Origin: Lachnospiraceae bacterium UBA3814
GTDB lineage: Bacteria; Bacillota; Clostridia; Lachnospirales; Lachnospiraceae
Direction of reading: 5' to 3'
NCBI GenBank assembly: GCA_002368575.1
Contig: DFEA01000002.1
Coordinates: 1-11,809 of the forward strand
Length of the DNA stretch: 11,809 nt
Shown here: positions 6,691 through 11,809 of the stretch, one piece after another
Numbering within the stretch: position 1 is the first letter of the stretch
How the letters are laid out: each line of letters starts with the position of its first letter
Notes under the pieces: generated by a model
The model's input: only the letters and a program-made list of their open reading frames with translations
The model's database searches: none
Told to the model about the DNA's origin: nothing
Program-made: the position numbers and the translations under genes

Positions 6691-7436
6691 AAAACCTTCC
6701 CTAAAAAGGCCTTAAGCCTTTCATTTTCAGGATGATCAAAAAAGCTGTCGGGAGAGTTTTCCTCAAGGAACTCGCCGTCCGCCATGAAAAGTATCCTGTC
6801 CGCCACTTCTCTGGCAAAGCTCATTTCATGTGTGACGACGATCATGGTCATTTTTTCTCTGGCAAGCTCTCTCATGACATTAAGGACCTCTCCCACCATC
6901 TCGGGATCGAGAGCCGAGGTAGGCTCATCAAAGAGCATGACGTCAGGATCCATGCAAAGAGACCGGCAGATCGCGATACGCTGCTTCTGACCTCCTGAAA
7001 GCTGGTTCGGATAAGCGTCCGCCCTCTCCGCAAGGCCTACCCTTTCAAGCAGCGATAAGGCCTTTCTCTCGGCATCCTCCCTTGAAGCATTCTGAAGCTT
7101 TACCGGTCCTATCGTAAGATTCCTCATTACGGTAAGATGAGGAAAGAGATTGAACTGCTGAAAAACCATCCCCATCTTCTGTCTGTGGATATTGATGTTG
7201 CAGCCGGGATCGCAGATATCCGCATTTTCAAAAAAAATACTGCCTCCGTCAGGCTCCTCGAGCCTGTTCAGGCACCTTAGAAAGGTACTCTTCCCGGAGC
7301 CGGAGGGTCCTACTATAAAGGCTACGTCCCCTCTGTAAAAATCCACCGAGACATTCTTCAGGACCTCAGTACCGTTAAAGGACTTGCAGAGGTTTTTCAC
7401 CTGGATAAGCGGAGTGCCCTTATTATCAGTGATCAC
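6687..7436 (-). CDS. Polar amino-acid ABC transporter, ATP-binding protein
   Basis: Energises import by the permease next to it. All nucleotide-binding motifs are intact in the 249-residue protein: Walker A GPSGSGKST (43-51), Q-loop F-Q-Q-F-N-L-F-P-H (92-100), signature LSGGQKQR (146-153), Walker B V-M-L-F-D-E (166-171), D-loop S-A-L-D, and H-loop His203. The GlnQ/HisP-type sequence marks the polar amino-acid uptake family; the exact substrate cannot be told. The longest frame starts at TTG 7457, but a perfect AAAGGAGG (7447-7454) lies inside that extension, 10 bases before GTG 7436, so I take the GTG. It overlaps the permease end by 11 bases, and its own stop overlaps the topB start as ATGA. 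Translation is therefore probably coupled along the operon. Confidence 0.93.
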   Translation of the reverse strand: MITDNKGTPLIQVKNLCKSFNGTEVLKNVSVDFYRGDVAFIVGPSGSGKSTFLRCLNRLEEPDGGSIFFENADICDPGCNINIHRQKMGMVFQQFNLFPHLTVMRNLTIGPVKLQNASREDAERKALSLLERVGLAERADAYPNQLSGGQKQRIAICRSLCMDPDVMLFDEPTSALDPEMVGEVLNVMRELAREKMTMIVVTHEMSFAREVADRILFMADGEFLEENSPDSFFDHPENERLKAFLGKVL

Positions 7437-8115
7437 TGTTTCTGAGCCTCCTTTCAAGCCTTTTTATAAGATTATCAAAGATGACCACCATGATAAGATA
7501 TATCAGGGCAGCCATTATAAGCGGCATAAATGCCGAATAGGTCTGGCTTCTTATAATGTCCGCTCCCTTTGTGAGATCCTGCATGGCAATATAACCGGCC
7601 ACCGAGGTCTCCTTAAGAAGCACCACGAACTCATTTCCGAGAGCCGGGAGCACATTTTTAATGGCCTGGGGCAGAATGAACCAGAGCATTGTCTGTGAAT
7701 AAGAAAAGCCCAAGGAACGTCCGGCCTCGGACTGTCCCCTGTCTATTGAATTGATCCCGCTTCGTATTATCTCCGCGACATAGGCCCCGGAATTGATACC
7801 GAAGGCTATTATCGCGGTAAACAATTTGCTCACGTTAACCGAAGCAAAAATGACAAAATAGGTGATCAGAAGCTGAAGCACCACGGGAGTACCCCTGATG
7901 ACCGTCAGATAAAGGTTTGCAAAAAAATTGAGCACCTTAAGCTTTCCGGTGTTATCATAGGTGGAGCGTATCACAGCTATGATAAAGCCTATAAAAATAC
8001 CTATAAGCACCGCGCAAAGGGTCATGAGAAGAGTATTCCCAAGCCCCTCAAGCAGATACCTGTATCTTTCCTTTTCAATAAAATTCTGGGAAAAGGACCT
8101 TGCCAACTCACTCAT
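7426..8115 (-). CDS. Polar amino-acid ABC transporter, permease
   Basis: Membrane channel subunit of the HisM/GlnP family, expected to act as a homodimer because only one permease gene is present. The 229 residues show hydrophobic segments around 27-49, 64-92, 98-117, 150-175 and 195-215. The cytoplasmic EAA loop is clear: E-A-G-R-S-L-G at 130-136 ending in I-L-P-Q-A (147-151), the contact site for the ATPase. V-I-R-G-T-P (72-77) and K-E-T-S-V-A (168-173) are also typical. ATG 8115 lies 3 bases after the binding-protein stop, with only a weak GGA in front, so translation probably continues from the gene upstream. It overlaps the downstream ATPase gene. Confidence 0.93.
   Translation of the reverse strand: MSELARSFSQNFIEKERYRYLLEGLGNTLLMTLCAVLIGIFIGFIIAVIRSTYDNTGKLKVLNFFANLYLTVIRGTPVVLQLLITYFVIFASVNVSKLFTAIIAFGINSGAYVAEIIRSGINSIDRGQSEAGRSLGFSYSQTMLWFILPQAIKNVLPALGNEFVVLLKETSVAGYIAMQDLTKGADIIRSQTYSAFMPLIMAALIYLIMVVIFDNLIKRLERRLRNSDH
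7447..7454 (-). promoter_or_regulatory. Ribosome binding site deciding a GTG start
   Basis: AAAGGAGG on the minus strand, 10 bases before GTG 7436, inside the 3' end of the permease gene. It lies downstream of the TTG at 7457 and so argues against that longer start. Confidence 0.75.
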
Positions 8116-8118
8116 CTT

Positions 8119-8925
8119 TTATTCCGCCGTAATATATTTGTCAACGATCTCCTGAAGCTTCCCGCTTGATTTTAAAGAAGCAATGGATTTGTTGATCTTT
8201 GTAAGGAGCTCTTCATTGTCCTTTGCTACGGCAATGGCATATTCCTCTACGGTAAACTCCTCATCGAGCATCCTGATGCCCGTGTTCTGGGAAACAAACA
8301 CCTTCGCAGGCTCTCTGTCAATAATGACCGCATCTATCTTGCCCTGTGAAAGAGCCTGTATGGCTTCCATTCCCTTGTTATAGCGCTCTATTGTCGCATC
8401 CTCGATATCCTCCGCGTAGATATCACCCGTGGTCCCGAGCTGAACCCCGATCGTCCTGCCCTCAAGATCATCGGGCTCATCCACTTCGCTCCCCTCCGCA
8501 ACTATTATCATCTGTGAGGAATCAGCGTAGGAATCGGAAAAATTAACATTCTGAAGCCTGTCCTCGGTTACCGTAAGGCCTGCTACGCCTATATCAGCCT
8601 TTCCGGTCTGAACGGATGCGATCACCGAATCAAAGGCCATGTCCTCTATCTTAAGAGTCATGCCCATGTCCTCGGCAATGGCCTGTGCGATCTCAGCGTC
8701 TATTCCCACGATGGTATTTCCGTCATAGAACTCATAAGGCGGAAATTCCGCGTTGGTCGCCATTACAAGGACCTCCCCGGAGCCCTTTGCGCCCTCAGAG
8801 CCTTCCGCAGCCTGCGCATTTGCTCCCTGCCCGGCGGCAGCTCCCGTTCCCGAGGGCACGGCACAGCCGAACAGACTCATAAGCCCGATGGATGAGGCCA
8901 GTATCAAAGACAGTGTTTTTTTCAT
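8119..8925 (-). CDS. Polar amino-acid ABC transporter, substrate-binding lipoprotein
   Basis: Captures the amino acid outside the cell and delivers it to the permease. The 268 residues begin with a lipoprotein signal peptide (K-K, hydrophobic core, L-F-G-C) with lipidated Cys21. A 30-residue Gly/Ala/Ser/Glu linker follows, then a family-3 solute-binding fold: F-P-P-Y-E-F (61-66), the G-x-D-x-E motif (74-78), and T-V-T-E-D-R (118-123), whose Arg123 should hold the substrate carboxylate. Asp203 in V-I-I-D should hold the alpha-amino group. ATG 8925 is chosen over the in-frame start at 8955 because AAGGAGGA (8931-8938) sits 5 bases before it and the signal peptide begins exactly there. First gene of the operon. 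Substrate within the polar amino-acid class (for example glutamine, arginine, cystine) cannot be decided from sequence. Confidence 0.94.
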   Translation of the reverse strand: MKKTLSLILASSIGLMSLFGCAVPSGTGAAAGQGANAQAAEGSEGAKGSGEVLVMATNAEFPPYEFYDGNTIVGIDAEIAQAIAEDMGMTLKIEDMAFDSVIASVQTGKADIGVAGLTVTEDRLQNVNFSDSYADSSQMIIVAEGSEVDEPDDLEGRTIGVQLGTTGDIYAEDIEDATIERYNKGMEAIQALSQGKIDAVIIDREPAKVFVSQNTGIRMLDEEFTVEEYAIAVAKDNEELLTKINKSIASLKSSGKLQEIVDKYITAE

Positions 8926-8930
8926 AATAA

Positions 8931-8938
8931 TCCTCCTT
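8931..8938 (-). promoter_or_regulatory. Strong ribosome binding site of the binding-protein gene
   Basis: AAGGAGGA on the minus strand, 5 bases before ATG 8925. It fixes the start and excludes the ten-residue-longer frame from 8955. Confidence 0.8.
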
Positions 8939-8966
8939 CGATCAAATAATAACATTACATTTTAAA

Positions 8967-8995
8967 ACTCTATCATCCCGGCACCCGAAATGCAA
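8967..8995 (-). promoter_or_regulatory. Candidate promoter of the transporter-topB operon
   Basis: On the minus strand TTGCAT (8990-8995) is followed after 17 bases by TAGAGT (8967-8972), preceded by TGA, which gives an extended -10. Both boxes are imperfect, but spacing and position (about 40 bases before the start codon) fit. A GC-rich inverted segment (CCGGC at 8978-8982 against GCCGG at 9002-9006) overlaps it and could be an operator or part of a hairpin. Confidence 0.45.
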
Positions 8996-9016
8996 CCCGG
9001 CGCCGGTCAGTTGTAA

Positions 9017-9038
9017 CATTTCACCCTTCGGTGAAATG
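9017..9038 (-). terminator. Hairpin after the ATPase gene, possible terminator
   Basis: A perfect 9-pair stem, CATTTCACC/GGTGAAATG, with a 4-base loop lies 19 bases beyond the ATPase stop and before the next promoter. No run of T follows on the minus strand (the next bases are TTACAACTG), so it is not a classical intrinsic terminator. It may instead protect the 3' end or be a dispersed palindrome. Confidence 0.4.
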
Positions 9039-9057
9039 CTGCGATCGGTTTCTTTCC

Positions 9058-10425
9058 TCAAAGCTTGGAGGAATCGATGAGATATACGTTTTCTCTCTCC
9101 TCCGCCTCAAGTATTATCCTCTCATCAAAGTCGCCCGATGAAAAAAGAAAATAATCATTCACCTTAAGCCTTGCCTGCTTTATGCAGAAGAGAAACCATT
9201 CATAATCCTCATAGCTCATCCTGCTCTTTTCGTAGCTGCAGAGTGCGCAAAGCGTATGTCCCTCCTCATCCTGGGCGATGATGTCAAGATTACCTACCTT
9301 GCCTATCCAGCTCCCCTTCCTTGTGTACTTGAACGAAAGCTTGCCCATCCTGTTCATGAGCTCAAGGTATTCGGAGCATACCTCCGTAAAGTACCTTGCG
9401 GTATATTCCTCAAAACCCGGAGCAATGTATTTCTGGTAGAATTTCTCCGGAGGATAGAACTTAAGCTTTGACAGGCGGTTAAAGACAAAACGGAACCAGA
9501 AGGCCGTAAAGGCATTGGCTATCCGGTATATCCCCTTCTGGGCATTCTCCCTGCAGGCGGAATCATAGGAATCTACCTTTTTCACGATATTAAGGGCTAT
9601 CAGGTTCTTCAGGTATACGCTGATCTTTGCCCTGCTTATGCCGGTATGCTTATATATGTCATTAAGCTTTTCCTTACCGGAGGAAAGAGCGGAAAGTATC
9701 GTATAATATACCGCCGGCTCCCTAAGCTCCTCAGGAAGTATATGCATCCCGTATTCCCAGAGAGCGCTTCCCTCCGTCAGAATTGTCCTGCAGATATTCT
9801 CGCTTACCGACAGGGAATCGTCAAAATATTCCCACAGCTCCCTGTAGCCTCCAAGGACCGAATATATCTCCACACAGCTTCTCAGCTCCTGATTCCTGAA
9901 ATATCTTACCAGGTTCAGAAACTTCAGCTCATTGAGCTTTATAAGACCGGAGATCTCATAGGCCGATCTTCCCAGCTTTTCGACCATCTGGTGCTCGACC
10001 CAGAAGGATCCCCTTGTGACAAGTAAAAACAGTGCGGGCTGATTGCTCCACTTATCGCCGGAGGCTCTTATGAGGATATCGATAAAGTCCTCTGAACCCT
10101 TAACGATATTCTGGAACTCATCTATCACGATGACTCTCTTTTCACATTTCTGATTCAGCATCGCGGAAAAAATGCCCTGATAACCGTCAGTGATCTCCGT
10201 CCTTTTGGGAAGCTCGTCCTTAAGCTCGTTTCTCCACAGGCTTATCTGTTCCTCCTCTGAGCAGGGCCTTGCGAGATAATAATAATAGCTCATGCCCCTT
10301 AGAAAATCCTTTAAAAATGCGGAAAGTCCGTTAAACCTGTCCCCGTAAAGGACTATTATCTGATTTTCTTCTCTTTCGTAAAAGCTGCGCAGATATTCAT
10401 ATTCCACGCTTCTTTCCTGAATCAT
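9058..10425 (-). CDS. DUF234-type AAA ATPase family protein with degenerate P-loop
   Basis: The 455 residues follow the layout of the archaeal-type ATPase/DUF234 family. There is an N-terminal P-loop domain with a clear Walker B V-I-V-I-D-E-F (98-104), then the V-L-G-G-Y-R-E (190-196) region. A winged-helix segment (about 252-284, T-G-I-S-R-A-K-I-S-V-Y-L) and F-W-F-R-F-V (309-314) come next, followed by a C-terminal nuclease-like domain. Unlike the usual G-R-R-R-x-G-K-T, the Walker A site reads G-D-R-F-N-G-L-S (28-35), with no lysine. In the C-terminal domain Asp381 (L-D-I-I-A) is kept, but the usual E-C-K-W is L-C-S-Y (395-398), losing Glu and Lys. So neither ATP hydrolysis nor cleavage looks likely, although the protein is full length without stops. 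ATG 10425 overlaps the PAS gene stop as ATGA. Biological role unknown; a regulatory or scaffold role is an inference. Confidence 0.85.
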   Translation of the reverse strand: MIQERSVEYEYLRSFYEREENQIIVLYGDRFNGLSAFLKDFLRGMSYYYYLARPCSEEEQISLWRNELKDELPKRTEITDGYQGIFSAMLNQKCEKRVIVIDEFQNIVKGSEDFIDILIRASGDKWSNQPALFLLVTRGSFWVEHQMVEKLGRSAYEISGLIKLNELKFLNLVRYFRNQELRSCVEIYSVLGGYRELWEYFDDSLSVSENICRTILTEGSALWEYGMHILPEELREPAVYYTILSALSSGKEKLNDIYKHTGISRAKISVYLKNLIALNIVKKVDSYDSACRENAQKGIYRIANAFTAFWFRFVFNRLSKLKFYPPEKFYQKYIAPGFEEYTARYFTEVCSEYLELMNRMGKLSFKYTRKGSWIGKVGNLDIIAQDEEGHTLCALCSYEKSRMSYEDYEWFLFCIKQARLKVNDYFLFSSGDFDERIILEAEERENVYLIDSSKL

Positions 10426-10844
10426 TCCTTCTCCCGGTATTTATCCGCTTCGTAAAAGCTGATCAGCCTGTAGGCCGGAGCGTTGTTTTCGTCATAATAT
10501 ACGGTACCGACACAGCGGAAGTCCTTTCCGTCCGCGCTCTTAAGCATAAGCTCCGCATGCTCCAGTCCCCTTTTGTCCATTTCGACGATGTTCTCGATAA
10601 AATCGTCAAGACAGGCTTCCGAAACAAAGCTGTTCAGGTCGCTCACGAGGAACTCACCCGGCAGGGGCTTATAGCCGAGATACCTTTCCCACGGGCCCAC
10701 AAGCTCGGTGTGATCCCTCTTCAGATTCAGGTAAAGGAAAAGCCCGTCATCGGAAAGAGCTATCATCCTGTACATCCGGTCGCTTTCACACAGCCTGTCG
10801 TTGATGGCAGTCAGATAATCAAGCTGATATTTAAGTTTGTCCAT
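10422..10844 (-). CDS. Stand-alone PAS-fold protein
   Basis: A 140-residue cytoplasmic protein with no membrane segment and no output domain. A helical N-terminal piece (Y-Q-L-D-Y-L-T-A-I-N) leads to M-Y-R-M-I-A-L-S-D-D-G-L-F-L-Y. The middle has W-E-R-Y-L-G-Y, and the end has L-M-L-K-S-A-D-G-K-D-F-R-C-V-G-T-V-Y-Y-D with a final strand Y-R-L-I-S-F-Y. This order resembles the PAS sensor modules found in front of GGDEF proteins, but here it stands alone. ATG 10844 is preferred. A longer frame from GTG 10904 adds a Gly/Pro-rich 20-residue stretch, and neither start has a strong ribosome binding site. It follows asd by 75 bases (15 with the longer start), and its stop overlaps the ATPase start as ATGA, so the two products are probably made together. 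Ligand and partner are unknown. Confidence 0.72.
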   Translation of the reverse strand: MDKLKYQLDYLTAINDRLCESDRMYRMIALSDDGLFLYLNLKRDHTELVGPWERYLGYKPLPGEFLVSDLNSFVSEACLDDFIENIVEMDKRGLEHAELMLKSADGKDFRCVGTVYYDENNAPAYRLISFYEADKYREKE

Positions 10845-10919
10845 TTGATCAGTATATCCCACAGTACAAGGCTTACCCGGGGCTTTGAACGGCTTCCCGG
10901 TCACACTTTGCAGCTGCTG

Positions 10920-11809
10920 TCATTTCTTATTGATGTAACCCTTTGCCTTAAGAAGCTCGGCACACAGAACAGCTCCGCCCGCGGCACCCCTTACGGTATT
11001 ATGGGAAAGGCCGACAAACTTGTAATCAAACAGGATGTCCTCCCTAAGCCTTCCGATGGAAATACCCATTCCGTTTTCATAATCCACATCAAGGCTCACC
11101 TGAGGTCTGTTGTCCTCCTCCATATACCTGATAAACTGCTTCGGAGCACTGGGGAGCGAAAGCCTCTGCGGCTCCCCTGAAAGAGATACCATGGCATCTA
11201 TGAGCTCCTGCTTTGAAGGTTTTTTCTTAAACCTTACAAAAACTGCGGCGGTATGCCCGTTAAGCACGGGAACACGTATGCACTGTGTAGTGATCACGGG
11301 GCTCTGTGCCTTTATTATCTCTCCACCCTCGACTCTTCCGAATATACGCAGCGGCTCCTGCTCGCTCTTTTCCTCCTCGCCGCCTATATAGGGGATTATA
11401 TTTCCCACCATTTCGGGCCAGTCCTTAAAGGTCTTGCCCGCGCCCGAGATGGCCTGATAGGTCGTGGCAACTACCTCTGTGGGTTCAAATTCCCTCCAGG
11501 CATAAAGAACGGGGGCATAGCTCTGGATCGAGCAGTTCGGCTTTACCGCAATGAAGCCCTTCGTTGTTCCGAGCCTTTTTTTCTGTGCTTCTATAACCTC
11601 TGCATGCTCGGGATTTATCTCGGGAATTATCATCGGAACATCGGGCGTCCATCTGTGGGCGGAATTATTGGACACGACCGGAGTCTCTGTCCTTGCGTAT
11701 TTTTCCTCTATGGCCCTTATCTCATCCTTGGTCATATCCACGGCGCTGAATACAAAGTCAACATCCGACGCCACGGCATCAACGTCCTGAACATCCTTTA
11801 CGACTATGT
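10920..11809 (-). CDS. asd: Aspartate-semialdehyde dehydrogenase, N-terminus cut by window edge
   Basis: Reduces aspartyl phosphate to aspartate semialdehyde with NADPH, the branch point to lysine, diaminopimelate, threonine and methionine. The frame stays open to base 11809, so the first NADP-binding part is missing; about 295 residues are visible. The catalytic cysteine is in V-K-P-N-C-S-I-Q-S-Y (codon 11532-11534), the acid-base histidine in V-L-N-G-H-T-A-A-V (codon 11253-11255). S-N-N-S-A-H-R-W, Y-Q-A-I-S-G-A-G-K-T and L-S-H-N-T-V-R-G-A-A-G-G mark the archaeal-type branch of the family, which also occurs in clostridia. A GTG at 11774 is internal and not the start. It is followed by the PAS and ATPase genes on the same strand; no convincing terminator separates them. 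Confidence 0.93.
   Translation of the reverse strand, partial: IVVKDVQDVDAVASDVDFVFSAVDMTKDEIRAIEEKYARTETPVVSNNSAHRWTPDVPMIIPEINPEHAEVIEAQKKRLGTTKGFIAVKPNCSIQSYAPVLYAWREFEPTEVVATTYQAISGAGKTFKDWPEMVGNIIPYIGGEEEKSEQEPLRIFGRVEGGEIIKAQSPVITTQCIRVPVLNGHTAAVFVRFKKKPSKQELIDAMVSLSGEPQRLSLPSAPKQFIRYMEEDNRPQVSLDVDYENGMGISIGRLREDILFDYKFVGLSHNTVRGAAGGAVLCAELLKAKGYINKK

Noticed and set aside
10845..10919. Promoter between asd and the PAS gene (TATACT near 10852)
   Set aside because: No acceptable -35 sequence at normal spacing; the three genes are more simply read as one transcript.
10557..11180. Long plus-strand open frame of about 207 codons
   Set aside because: It is antisense to the PAS gene and the asd gene, both with clear family motifs, and its translation shows no recognisable pattern.

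Overview
The window reads like a stretch of a Gram-positive Firmicutes chromosome, most probably Lachnospiraceae (Butyrivibrio-like). This is an inference from three things: strong AGGAGG-type ribosome binding sites, a GlmU-like hexapeptide protein and Gram-positive-type topoisomerase III, and the archaeal-type aspartate-semialdehyde dehydrogenase. No RNA gene, insertion sequence, phage gene or CRISPR array is visible. All eleven genes lie on the minus strand, so transcription runs from high to low coordinates. Both end genes (asd and ilvN) are cut by the window edges.

In transcription order: (1) 11809-9058 holds asd (lysine/threonine/methionine/diaminopimelate pathway), then a stand-alone PAS-domain gene, then an AAA-family ATPase of the DUF234 type that has lost its P-loop lysine. 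The last two genes overlap by ATGA. (2) A hairpin (9017-9038) and a promoter-like sequence (8967-8995) precede a polar amino-acid ABC importer: lipoprotein binding protein, permease and ATPase. The importer is coupled by overlaps to topB (DNA topoisomerase III) and then to a small left-handed beta-helix GlmU-like protein. All five genes look like one operon. (3) A 297-base AT-rich gap with several TATAAT boxes precedes a 559-residue single-pass membrane protein built of heptads and then a degenerate 19-residue repeat. (4) A 150-base leader with three strong GC-rich hairpins, two of which can exchange partners, precedes ilvB and ilvN (acetolactate synthase, branched-chain amino-acid synthesis).

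Most of the window is amino-acid metabolism and uptake. The less ordinary parts are the PAS/degenerate-ATPase pair, the repetitive membrane protein, and the switch-like hairpin leader in front of ilvB. Start codons of ilvB, the ABC ATPase and the binding protein were chosen by Shine-Dalgarno position and are shorter than the longest open frames.
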